DNA of 7,254 bases from an uncultured Erysipelotrichaceae bacterium (GCA_945981915.1 CAMFRJ010000052.1:1-7254); one strand, 5' to 3'. Shown: positions 1 through 7,254, numbered from the stretch's first letter. Translations and numbers: made by a program. The notes: generated from the letters alone by a model not told the origin.

Positions 1-61
1 GAATATAATAGTTAATATCTGATAAAAGTTGTTCAAAATACTGAGAATGAGTCGCATTATA
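1..61 (-). pseudogene. Partial second copy of the GntR regulator gene (remnant or duplication edge)
   Basis: Bases 1-55 are identical to 279-333 inside the GntR gene, and bases 57-61 continue to match after one mismatch. On the minus strand the stretch reads as the regulator segment A-T-H-S-Q-Y-F-E-Q-L-L-S-D-I-N-Y-Y-I. Upstream of it (62-77) the sequence no longer resembles the regulator and offers no start codon or ribosome binding site in the right place, so this copy looks 5'-truncated and untranslated. It lies immediately downstream of the operon terminator and leaves the window at base 1, so its real length is unknown. It may be a partial tandem duplication, the tail of a decayed paralogue, or an assembly artefact. 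Confidence 0.6.
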
Positions 62-77
62 GCACTTTCTTATAAAG

Positions 78-104
78 AAAAAACACAAAGTTATTCACTT
101 TGTG
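78..104 (-). terminator. Rho-independent terminator of the acn-icd-gntR operon
   Basis: On the minus strand, CACAAAGT, a five-base loop GAATA, and ACTTTGTG form an 8-bp hairpin followed by TTTTTTCTTT. The TAA stop of the GntR gene (93-91) lies across the loop and the first base of the descending stem, so coding sequence and terminator overlap. Such compact ends are common in small AT-rich Firmicute genomes. Confidence 0.88.
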
Positions 105-771
105 CTTTTGTACTGTAATAATTTCTTACTAATGATTGTGTTTTTCTAATGTGTTTAATAACATTCACTTTTGCAAGTTCTTTGTCTTTTTTTTCAATTG
201 CATCATAAATATCTTTATGTTCTTTTGCAGCTTCTAACAAACGATGTGGTTGTTTAATTGAATGTCGCGAAGTGACATGAATATAATAGTTAATATCTGA
301 TAAAAGTTGTTCAAAATACTGAGAATGAGTCGCTTTATAAATAGCTTCATGAAAACTTATATTAACTTCCGTAAATCTCTCCTGATCATCTTTTTTTGCA
401 TAAAATTCTAATAGATCATATATTTCTTTTATTTTTTTTAGTTCTTCATTAGAAATACGTTCTATGGCAAGTTGCACAGACAAACTTTCTAATACAACTC
501 TAATTTCTAACATATCATCAATATCTCTTGGTGAAAAACCGAGAACATAAACACCTTTATTAGGTATACTTTCCACCAATCCTTCTAATTCTAATTGTTT
601 TAAAGCTTCTCTAATAGGTGTTCTTGAGATATTCAACTCACGGGACAAAGCTACTTCATTAAGTTTTTGTCCTTTTTCATACTCCTCATTCAAGATCTTA
701 TCTCTAAGAATACAAAAAATATGATGGCCTAATGACCCATGACTAGCATTATCTAATACGTTTTTTTTCAT
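91..771 (-). CDS. GntR-family transcriptional regulator, FCD (FadR-like) subgroup
   Basis: This 226-residue DNA-binding regulator probably represses its own operon. The N-terminal winged helix-turn-helix covers about residues 12-77 and carries the GntR signature LNEVALSRELNISRTPIREA followed by LELEGLVESIPNKGVYV. The C-terminal FCD helical domain covers about residues 82-215. H141 (in NISFHEAI), H185 (in EHKDIYDAI) and H207 fit the His pattern that binds a metal and a carboxylate ligand in FCD proteins; the residue four before H141 is Asn, where several members have Asp. I chose the ATG at 771-769 because an upstream in-frame ATG at 861 would add 30 unrelated residues and overlap icd by 89 bp. 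The chosen start lies one base after the icd stop, with only a weak AGG upstream, suggesting translational coupling. Being last in the acn-icd operon, and given the palindrome at the operon promoter, it probably senses citrate, isocitrate or a related acid; the ligand is inferred. Confidence 0.9.
   Translation of the reverse strand: MKKNVLDNASHGSLGHHIFCILRDKILNEEYEKGQKLNEVALSRELNISRTPIREALKQLELEGLVESIPNKGVYVLGFSPRDIDDMLEIRVVLESLSVQLAIERISNEELKKIKEIYDLLEFYAKKDDQERFTEVNISFHEAIYKATHSQYFEQLLSDINYYIHVTSRHSIKQPHRLLEAAKEHKDIYDAIEKKDKELAKVNVIKHIRKTQSLVRNYYSTKAQSE
279..333. repeat. Direct repeat, internal copy of the left-edge segment
   Basis: This 55-bp segment within the effector-binding half of the GntR gene is repeated without mismatch and in the same orientation at bases 1-55, 278 bp away. 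It encodes part of an alpha-helical stretch following the conserved FHEAI motif. Its position inside an intact coding sequence makes this the parental copy. A 55-bp exact match is far too long to be chance. Confidence 0.9.
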
Positions 772-772
772 A

Positions 773-1765
773 TTATAACCTATCAATGATTGCTTGTGTA
801 AATTCTTGTGTTGAAGCTGTTCCTCCAATATCAGGTGTAACCGTTTTTCCTTCTTCAACAACAGCTGCTAAAGCATCACGTAATTTATTTGCGTTATCTA
901 ATTGTCCTAAAGCTTCTAACATTAAAGCAAACGCTAATAATAAAGCACTTGGATTCGCAATTCCTTTTCCAGCAATATCTGGAGCACTTCCATGAACAGC
1001 TTCATAAATTCTATACTCATCACCAATATTTCCACTAGGAGCAAATCCTAAACCACCAATTAATCCAGCACATAAATCAGAAACAATATCACCATATAAA
1101 TTAGGTGCTACCAAAACATCAAAAGTTTCTGGTCTTAAAACAAGTTGCATACACATATTATCAATAATCACTTCTTGCTTTTCAATATCAGGATAATCTT
1201 CTCCTACTTTTCTAAAGCATTCTAAGAATAATCCATCAGTAAATTTCATGATATTCGCTTTATGTATTGCAGTTACTTTTTTTCTTCCGTTATTTTTTGC
1301 ATATTCAAAAGCATAACGACAAATTTTTTCACTTGCTTCACGTGTAATCAATTTAACACCGTTAGCCATATTTTCATTAACCATGTACTCAATACCTTTA
1401 TATAAGTCTTCAGTATTTTCTCTAATCATAACTAAATCGATGTTTTCATATTTTGATTTAATTCCTTTAAAAGAACGAATTGGTCTTACATTAGCATATG
1501 TAGCAAATTGTTGTCTTAAAGCAACATTAACACTTCTAAAACCAGTTCCAATAGGTGTTGCAGTAGGCCCCTTTAAAGCCCATTTATATTCTTTGATTGC
1601 ATCAACCAATCCTGGTTCAAACACTTCTTTTGTTGTTGCGGCATATTCAGCACCAGCTTGATATTCAACCCATTCAAGATCAAGATTCATTGCTTTGGTA
1701 ATATCAACAACGCTTTTTGATATTTCTTTACCAATTCCATCTCCTGGTATTAATACAGCTTTCAT
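773..1765 (-). CDS. icd: Isocitrate dehydrogenase, NAD+-type (isocitrate/isopropylmalate dehydrogenase family)
   Basis: A cytosolic 330-residue enzyme predicted to oxidise and decarboxylate isocitrate to 2-oxoglutarate with NAD+. Family landmarks are complete: N-terminal LIPGDGIGKE, substrate motif S78-x-N80-x3-R84, R94 in NVRPIR, R115 and Y122 in RENTEDLYKGIEY, K169 in AIHKANIMK, and metal-binding D202, D226 and D230 in NLYGDIVSD. The Ser-x-Asn-x3-Arg motif is typical of isocitrate rather than isopropylmalate dehydrogenases. In the cofactor loop HGSAPDI, D263-I264 stands where the E. coli NADP enzyme has Lys-Tyr, which predicts NAD+. Length matches the short NAD-dependent and archaeal-like forms, not the roughly 415-residue E. 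coli type. The start overlaps the aconitase stop in TAATG, and its ribosome binding site AGGAGGAGA is embedded in the last aconitase codons, so the two proteins are probably made in step. Homoisocitrate dehydrogenase is a less likely alternative. Confidence 0.87.
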   Translation of the reverse strand: MKAVLIPGDGIGKEISKSVVDITKAMNLDLEWVEYQAGAEYAATTKEVFEPGLVDAIKEYKWALKGPTATPIGTGFRSVNVALRQQFATYANVRPIRSFKGIKSKYENIDLVMIRENTEDLYKGIEYMVNENMANGVKLITREASEKICRYAFEYAKNNGRKKVTAIHKANIMKFTDGLFLECFRKVGEDYPDIEKQEVIIDNMCMQLVLRPETFDVLVAPNLYGDIVSDLCAGLIGGLGFAPSGNIGDEYRIYEAVHGSAPDIAGKGIANPSALLLAFALMLEALGQLDNANKLRDALAAVVEEGKTVTPDIGGTASTQEFTQAIIDRL

Positions 1766-3684
1766 TAAAAGTCTCCTCCTAATTCTTTAATTGCATTTAA
1801 TAAACCACCATATTGAATCATTGTTTTTTCTCTTGGTGATAAATGTAGCTTAGCAACAATTGATTCATTTGTTGTTTTATTAATTACTTTTACATCTTTA
1901 CCATTTTCTACACAATCTAATAAATCAACCAATTCATAACTATCTTGATCATTAAAGAAATCATAGTTTTTTTGATCAATGACTAATGGTAAGATACCAT
2001 TATTAATTAAATTAGAACGATGAATTCTTGCAAATGAAATGGCAAAGATTGCTTTGATTTTTAAATAATTAGGTACTAGTGCTGCATGTTCACGAGAAGA
2101 CCCTTGTCCATAGTTATCTCCACCGACAATAAATCCTCCACCATTTTCAATACATCTATTATAGAATTGATCATCTACTTTACAGAAAGAGAATTTTGCA
2201 AGATGTGGGACATTACTTCTAAATGGTAATAATTTAGAATCTGATGGCACGATATGATCTGTAGAAATATTATCTCCGACTTTTAAACATACTTTCCCTG
2301 CAATCGTGTCTTGTAATTTATCTCCTCTAGGAACAGGTTTAATATTAGGTCCCATATATACTTCATTATGTTCATCATATTCATCAATAAAGAAATTCTT
2401 ATTCTTTACAAATGGTGTATTTTCAATATGATCTAAATACATATCATCTTCAAATTCATCTGACATATATCCTTTAATTGCACTTAATGCAGCGACTTCT
2501 GGTGAAACCAGATAAACACTGGCATCATTTGTTCCTGAACGTCCTTTAAAATTACGATTGATTGTTCTTAATGAAACACCTTTAGATAATGGTGCTTGTC
2601 CCATACCAATACATGGTCCACATCCACATTCAAGAATTCTTGCTCCTGCTTCAACCATATCAGCTAAAGCGCCACATTTTGAAAGCATTGATAAAATACT
2701 TGAAGATCCAGGTGCAATAACCAAAGATACATGTGTAGCTACACGTCTTCCCTTTAAGATTTTCGCAGCTTTTAACATATCTGGAAGTGATGAATTCGTA
2801 CATGAACCAATCACAACTTGATTTATTTTCATTCCTCTTAGTTCACTTACTGGTACCACAGCATCAGGACTATGAGGTTTTGCTGTCATTGGCACTAATT
2901 TTGATAAATCAACTGTGATTTCTTCATCATATGTCGCATCATCATCAGCAGTTAATTCAACATAATCATCTCCTCTTCCCTGTTGAATCAAATAATCTTT
3001 TGTAATTTCATCAGTTGGGAAAACTGATGTTGTTGCACCAAGTTCTGCCCCCATATTACAAATTGTTGCTCTATCAGTTAATGAAAGTTCTTTTAATCCT
3101 TCACCTGTGTATTCAATAATCTTATTAACACCACCCTTAACTGATAATTGTTGTAAGATATATAAAATCACATCTTTTGCAGATGCCCATTTTGATTTTT
3201 TTCCTACTAAATTGACTTTAACAACACTTGGACATGATAAATAATAAGTTCCTGTTGCCATCGCAACAGCAACATCTAATCCACCTGCTCCAATCGCAAT
3301 CATCCCCATAGCTCCACATGTAGGTGTATGTGAATCTGATCCAACTAATGTTTGACCAGGTTTCGCAAAGTTTTCTAATTGTAATTGATGACAAACACCA
3401 TTCCCTGGTTTAGAAAAAACAATTCCGTGTTTTTTTGCAACACTTCTAATAAATTCATGATCATCCATGTTTTCAAATCCTGTTTGTAACATATTATGAT
3501 CTATATAAGCAACTGCTTTTTCAACAGCAACATGTTTAATACCCATAGCTTCTAGCTGTAAATAAGCCATTGTTCCTGTAGAATCTTGTGTTAATGTCTG
3601 ATCAATTTGAATACCAATTTGAGTCCCTGGTTTCAATTCCCCACTTTTAAGTTTAGAACTTAAAATCTTATATGCTAAATTCAT
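1765..3684 (-). CDS. acn: Aconitate hydratase, short Aquifex-type aconitase
   Basis: A 639-residue 4Fe-4S enzyme predicted to interconvert citrate and isocitrate through cis-aconitate. Cluster ligands are C295 (GSCTNSS) and C355/C358 (CGCGPCIG). Other active-site blocks are QDSTGTMA (33-40), GSDSHT (115-120), NRNFKGRSG (377-385, two substrate-binding Arg), GDNISTDHI (470-478) and GGDNYGQGSSREH (521-533, with the catalytic Ser of GSSREH). The catalytic core is about residues 1-430 and the swivel domain about 455-639. The length fits the roughly 640-residue Aquifex-type bacterial aconitases, well short of the roughly 900-residue AcnA/AcnB enzymes and longer than LeuC alone. The start at 3684 is fixed by a strong AAAGGGGGA six bases upstream. 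It is first in the operon, followed by icd in TAATG overlap. Related hydro-lyases (homoaconitase, isopropylmalate isomerase) share these motifs, but the adjacent isocitrate dehydrogenase favours aconitase. Confidence 0.88.
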   Translation of the reverse strand: MNLAYKILSSKLKSGELKPGTQIGIQIDQTLTQDSTGTMAYLQLEAMGIKHVAVEKAVAYIDHNMLQTGFENMDDHEFIRSVAKKHGIVFSKPGNGVCHQLQLENFAKPGQTLVGSDSHTPTCGAMGMIAIGAGGLDVAVAMATGTYYLSCPSVVKVNLVGKKSKWASAKDVILYILQQLSVKGGVNKIIEYTGEGLKELSLTDRATICNMGAELGATTSVFPTDEITKDYLIQQGRGDDYVELTADDDATYDEEITVDLSKLVPMTAKPHSPDAVVPVSELRGMKINQVVIGSCTNSSLPDMLKAAKILKGRRVATHVSLVIAPGSSSILSMLSKCGALADMVEAGARILECGCGPCIGMGQAPLSKGVSLRTINRNFKGRSGTNDASVYLVSPEVAALSAIKGYMSDEFEDDMYLDHIENTPFVKNKNFFIDEYDEHNEVYMGPNIKPVPRGDKLQDTIAGKVCLKVGDNISTDHIVPSDSKLLPFRSNVPHLAKFSFCKVDDQFYNRCIENGGGFIVGGDNYGQGSSREHAALVPNYLKIKAIFAISFARIHRSNLINNGILPLVIDQKNYDFFNDQDSYELVDLLDCVENGKDVKVINKTTNESIVAKLHLSPREKTMIQYGGLLNAIKELGGDF

Positions 3685-3690
3685 ATTTTA

Positions 3691-3699
3691 TCCCCCTTT
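3691..3699 (-). promoter_or_regulatory. Strong ribosome binding site of the aconitase gene
   Basis: On the minus strand AAAGGGGGA lies six bases before the ATG at 3684. It complements the 16S anti-Shine-Dalgarno end through AAAGG plus extra G residues and decides the aconitase start. The leader from the expected start site is only about 25 nt, leaving no room for a riboswitch. Confidence 0.8.
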
Positions 3700-3705
3700 A
3701 ACATG

Positions 3706-3717
3706 ATTGTATACAAT
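3706..3717. promoter_or_regulatory. Palindromic operator, probably for the operon's own GntR regulator
   Basis: ATTGTATACAAT is a perfect 12-bp inverted repeat. It matches the general form of operators for FadR/FCD-type GntR proteins, a TNGT half-site facing ACNA across a short centre. It shares two bases with the -10 box (3716-3721) and covers the expected transcription start near 3709, a position where a bound protein would block RNA polymerase. I noticed no second copy elsewhere in the window. That the operon-encoded regulator binds it is inference from family and position. Confidence 0.7.
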
Positions 3718-3744
3718 TATACAGTAAAACATTTTCTATTTCAA
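3716..3744 (-). promoter_or_regulatory. Sigma-A type promoter of the acn-icd-gntR operon
   Basis: On the minus strand the -35 box TTGAAA (3744-3739) is separated by exactly 17 bp from a perfect -10 box TATAAT (3721-3716). The expected start site lies near 3709, about 25 nt before the aconitase ATG. The promoter sits between the terminator of the upstream glucosidase gene and the aconitase ribosome binding site, so the operon is probably independently transcribed. The operator palindrome overlaps its downstream edge. Confidence 0.82.
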
Positions 3745-3750
3745 CACAAG

Positions 3751-3775
3751 AAAAAAGTAATCACAAAAATTACTT
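3751..3775 (-). terminator. Possible second, weak terminator hairpin upstream of the acn promoter
   Basis: On the minus strand AAGTAAT, a seven-base loop TTTTGTG, and ATTACTT form a 7-bp AT-rich stem that runs into TTTTTT. It lies between the stronger glucosidase terminator and the -35 box. It could be a back-up terminator insulating the acn promoter from read-through. With one G-C pair in the stem it could equally be incidental in AT-rich DNA. Confidence 0.35.
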
Positions 3776-3785
3776 ATTGAAACAC

Positions 3786-3810
3786 AAAAAAAGCGATTCA
3801 TCGCTTTTTT

Positions 3811-3811
<1 letters not shown>
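3786..3811 (-). terminator. Rho-independent terminator of the 6-phospho-beta-glucosidase gene
   Basis: GCGA, loop TGAA on the minus strand, and TCGC form the core, extended by seven A-T pairs to an 11-bp stem with the terminal U-run inside the descending arm. The upstream arm reaches into the gene's TAA stop (3813-3811). The A-rich arm would also act as a U-run on the plus strand, but no plus-strand gene enters here. Confidence 0.87.
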
Positions 3812-5298
<1,487 letters not shown>

Positions 5299-5309
5299 TT
5301 ATAGTAATA

Positions 5310-5338
5310 ATTTTACTTGTTATTTCCTTATTTGTAAC
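5310..5338 (-). promoter_or_regulatory. Candidate promoter of the 6-phospho-beta-glucosidase gene
   Basis: On the minus strand GTTACA (5338-5333) and TAAAAT (5315-5310) are spaced by 17 bp in the 99-bp gap after the SDR terminator. The -35 box matches consensus at four of six positions and the -10 box at five. An alternative -35-like TTGAAA lies further upstream but has no good -10 partner at the right distance. A promoter is needed here because a terminator precedes the gene. I saw no convincing cre site or antiterminator hairpin. Confidence 0.4.
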
Positions 5339-5355
5339 CCTATTTTCAAATAATG

Positions 5356-5384
5356 AAAAAGGAATAACAACTTGTGTTATTCCT
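5356..5384 (-). terminator. Rho-independent terminator of the ene-reductase/SDR operon
   Basis: On the minus strand AGGAATAACA, loop CAAGT, and TGTTATTCCT form a 10-bp stem followed by a U-run of five. The ascending arm includes two bases of the SDR stop codon TAG (5385-5383), so this hairpin begins inside the gene end. Confidence 0.88.
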
Positions 5385-6144
5385 ATAACATACTTGTCAT
5401 TCCTCCATCAATAACAAGGACTTGTCCTGTTGTATATGTACATGCATCGCTTGCAAAATAGATCAATGCACCGTTCATTTCTCCTTCTTTACCAAATCTC
5501 TTTAAAGCGACTCTATTTTTTAATACAAGTGAACCAGGAGCATCTAAAGCATCATGTGTCATTTCTGTATCATATACACCTGGGGCAATTGCATTAACTA
5601 AAATACCATGAGGTGCTAAATCTCCTGCCATCGCTTTTGTAAGATTGACTACCCCACCTTTAGCAGCAAAATAGCTCACTTGTGCTGGCCCAGCTTGAAT
5701 ACCACCAACAGAAGCAATATTGATAATTTTTCCACTGTTTTGTTTCATCATTATTGGTGAAACTTCTCTAGCCATTAAGAAAACGCCTTTTAAATCAGTA
5801 TCTAATACTTTATCCCATTGTTGTGTTGTATGATCGTGTAACCCTGCAGAATATTCAACAACGCCTGCATTATTGACTAAAATATCAATTTTTCCAAAAT
5901 GTTCCACAATTGTTTGAACTGCTTTTTGAATACTATTTTCATCACATACGTCACAAGCCACAGGCAAACAATCATGACCTGTTTTCTTTAATTCTATAGC
6001 TAGATTTTCTAATCTTTCTTTTCTTCTTGCAAGAATAGCAACATCGCATCCTTGTTCACTTAATGCTCTAGCAAATTGTTGACCAAGACCTGATGATGCT
6101 CCTGTTACAACCGCAACTTTTCCTGTTAAATCGAATGTAATCAT
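5383..6144 (-). CDS. Short-chain dehydrogenase/reductase (SDR family, FabG-like)
   Basis: A 253-residue classical SDR, a single Rossmann-fold NAD(P)-dependent enzyme that interconverts an alcohol and a ketone. It has the cofactor motif TGASSGLG (14-21), NNAG (91-94), catalytic S145, Y158 and K162 (YFAAK), and the C-terminal TGQVLVIDGG. R40-R41 at the end of the second beta strand suggests a preference for NADP(H). The usual catalytic Asn in the VNLKG motif is replaced by Asp (D117 in LDTDLKG). It starts 12 bp after the upstream ene-reductase, with AAAAGGAG six bases before the ATG and overlapping that gene's stop, so the two are almost certainly co-transcribed. Possible roles include 3-oxoacyl reductase, sugar-acid dehydrogenase or hydroxysteroid dehydrogenase. 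The family is certain; the substrate is not. The pairing suggests it reduces or oxidises a carbonyl on the same molecule. Confidence 0.88.
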   Translation of the reverse strand: MITFDLTGKVAVVTGASSGLGQQFARALSEQGCDVAILARRKERLENLAIELKKTGHDCLPVACDVCDENSIQKAVQTIVEHFGKIDILVNNAGVVEYSAGLHDHTTQQWDKVLDTDLKGVFLMAREVSPIMMKQNSGKIINIASVGGIQAGPAQVSYFAAKGGVVNLTKAMAGDLAPHGILVNAIAPGVYDTEMTHDALDAPGSLVLKNRVALKRFGKEGEMNGALIYFASDACTYTTGQVLVIDGGMTSML

Positions 6145-6156
6145 TTGAATCTCCTT

Positions 6157-7254
6157 TTATTCCATTACACGAATTGCATGATATCCTTCGTGAACTGCAG
6201 TTAAAATTTTTCTTGGTGCTACAGCATCACCGATGACAACAACATCTTCGTATTTCTCTTCTAAAATATCTTCTAATTGATTGTTTGGTTTAAACCCTAC
6301 AGCATTTAATACTGTATCACATTCAATCGTTGTTGCTTGTCCATCTCTTTCAAATGTGACGGAATGATCTGTAATTTCAATTACTTTTGCATTAGCTTCA
6401 CATTTAACCCCTCTTGCTTTAACCATATCTCTTAAATGTTGATCATTATTTAAACAATGATTAGCTGTAAATAAGATATCTGGACACATTTCAATTAATG
6501 TTACACTATCAGCATGAGGAGCAATATCACATGCTGATTCTGTACCAGCTAAACCTGCACCAATCACAACAACAGTTTGACCAACTGTTGCTTTGTGAGT
6601 TAAATAATCACTTGCTAGAATTGTATTTTCAATACCTTTAATTGGTGGTACAGCAGGTGTTGCCCCAGTTGCTAAGATCACTTTATCATAACCTTCAGGA
6701 ATATTATTTTCATCAATTGGTGAATTCAAATGGACTTGAACCCCTAATTTTTGACATTGTGTTTCTAAATATTTAATTAATTTTAAAACATCAGCTTTAA
6801 AATCAGGTCCTCCTGCTGGCCATAAAGTCCCACCAAGTCTATCGTCTTTTTCATATAAGTCTACATCAAATCCTCTTTGTTTAGCAGTAACAGCAGCCAT
6901 CATACCACCAGGACCACCACCAATAACCAATACTTTTCTAACAGTTCCATCAGGTTTTGGTAATGCATATGCTTTTTCTGCATAACAACGTGGATTGACT
7001 GCACAATAATAGTGTTTTCCAGAGAATCCAGCTAATAAACATTCATTACATCCAACACATGGTGCAATATCTTCAACATTTCCAGCTTTTACTTTTTTCA
7101 CCCAGAAAGGATCTGCTAACATTTGATGTCCTAAACCAACGTAATCTAAAATACCATCTTCAACTGCTTTTTGTGCAAGTTCTGGATCATTTAATTTACC
7201 ATCTCCAATGATTGGTACACTTACAACTTCTTTAATCGCTTTATGAATGTCTAA
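6157..7254 (-). CDS. NADH:flavin oxidoreductase / ene-reductase with Fe-S and FAD domains, 5' end outside the window
   Basis: The last 365 codons of a large multidomain ene-reductase are visible. The frame stays open to the right edge, so the internal Met at 7122 is not the start. Visible residues 14-21 (PIIGDGKL) and 41-49 (LGHQMLADP) are the end of the FMN-binding barrel. C66, C69, C72 and C84 form a 4Fe-4S site with the close spacing seen in trimethylamine dehydrogenase. Then come an FAD Rossmann motif GGGPGG (112-117), an ATG motif (195-197), an NAD(P)H motif GAGLAG (232-237) and a terminal GD (342-343). This is the layout of 2,4-dienoyl-CoA reductase, 2-enoate reductase and the bile-acid enzymes BaiCD/BaiH, which move electrons from NAD(P)H through FAD and Fe-S to FMN to reduce or form an activated C=C bond. 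Family length suggests about 280-300 residues are missing. The Arg common in the GRxLLADP-type FMN motif is His here. Substrate unknown. Confidence 0.88.
   Translation of the reverse strand, partial: LDIHKAIKEVVSVPIIGDGKLNDPELAQKAVEDGILDYVGLGHQMLADPFWVKKVKAGNVEDIAPCVGCNECLLAGFSGKHYYCAVNPRCYAEKAYALPKPDGTVRKVLVIGGGPGGMMAAVTAKQRGFDVDLYEKDDRLGGTLWPAGGPDFKADVLKLIKYLETQCQKLGVQVHLNSPIDENNIPEGYDKVILATGATPAVPPIKGIENTILASDYLTHKATVGQTVVVIGAGLAGTESACDIAPHADSVTLIEMCPDILFTANHCLNNDQHLRDMVKARGVKCEANAKVIEITDHSVTFERDGQATTIECDTVLNAVGFKPNNQLEDILEEKYEDVVVIGDAVAPRKILTAVHEGYHAIRVME

Noticed and set aside
772..861. N-terminal extension of the GntR regulator from an ATG at 861
   Set aside because: It would overlap icd by 89 bp and add 30 residues with no similarity to GntR proteins; the ATG at 771 follows the icd stop by one base and gives a normal N-terminus.
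786..995. Plus-strand open frame of 69 codons
   Set aside because: It is a shadow of the isocitrate dehydrogenase gene, with no ribosome binding site or recognisable protein.
1383..1661. Plus-strand open frame of 92 codons
   Set aside because: It lies wholly opposite conserved isocitrate dehydrogenase motifs and reads as an antisense shadow.
773..1765. 3-isopropylmalate dehydrogenase (leuB)
   Set aside because: The Ser-x-Asn-x3-Arg substrate motif and the adjacent aconitase fit isocitrate better, and no leuA, leuC or leuD genes are adjacent.
2558..2821. Plus-strand open frame of 87 codons
   Set aside because: It is antisense to the Fe-S cluster region of aconitase, whose codons explain the open frame.
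3685..3810. Riboswitch or leader RNA in front of aconitase
   Set aside because: The predicted leader is only about 25 nt; the region is accounted for by a terminator, a promoter, an operator-like palindrome and a ribosome binding site.
7120..7122. Met codon as the start of a 321-residue oxidoreductase
   Set aside because: The frame continues upstream to the window edge and encodes conserved ene-reductase barrel sequence, so this is an internal Met in LGHQMLADP.
5383..7254. Firm assignment of the pair as bile-acid genes baiCD and baiA
   Set aside because: Only family-level motifs are visible, the substrate-determining barrel is outside the window, and no other bai genes are present.

Overview
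The window is AT-rich and densely packed, with every supported gene on the minus strand, so transcription runs from right to left. Base composition, strong AGGAGG-type ribosome binding sites, short U-tailed terminators and the protein families (6-phospho-beta-glucosidase, flavin/Fe-S ene-reductase, FCD-type GntR regulator) suggest a low-GC, probably anaerobic Firmicute. A gut Erysipelotrichia-like bacterium is my best guess, from overall style only. TGG encodes Trp in the expected places, so nothing points to a non-standard code.

Layout in transcription order. (1) At the right edge lies the 3' part of a large oxidoreductase of the Old Yellow Enzyme / 2,4-dienoyl-CoA reductase type (4Fe-4S, FAD and NAD(P)H modules visible; FMN barrel mostly outside the window). 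Twelve bases later comes a short-chain dehydrogenase/reductase (SDR), closed by a terminator whose stem contains the SDR stop codon. These two form a redox operon, probably acting on an enone, enoate or keto substrate that cannot be named from this sequence. (2) A single-gene unit encodes a GH1 6-phospho-beta-glucosidase, with a weak candidate promoter, an excellent RBS and its own terminator. (3) A three-gene operon encodes a short Aquifex-type aconitase, an NAD-type isocitrate dehydrogenase and an FCD-family GntR regulator. Its genes are joined by a TAATG overlap and a one-base gap, and it ends in a terminator overlapping the regulator stop codon. Its promoter is near consensus (TTGAAA, 17 bp, TATAAT), and a perfect 12-bp palindrome of the GntR/FadR type overlaps the -10 box and the expected start site.

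The third unit is the most informative. It makes 2-oxoglutarate from citrate and carries what looks like its own repressor and operator, without a citrate synthase in view. This suggests a substrate-responsive tricarboxylate branch, feeding glutamate synthesis or citrate use, under local feedback control.

At the left edge, just downstream of that operon's terminator, a 55-bp exact copy of an internal segment of the regulator gene reappears in the same orientation and runs out of the window. It is either a partial tandem duplication, the remnant of a second regulator gene, or an assembly artefact. I see no tRNA, rRNA, CRISPR, insertion sequence, phage or defence genes. No intergenic stretch exceeds about 130 bases.
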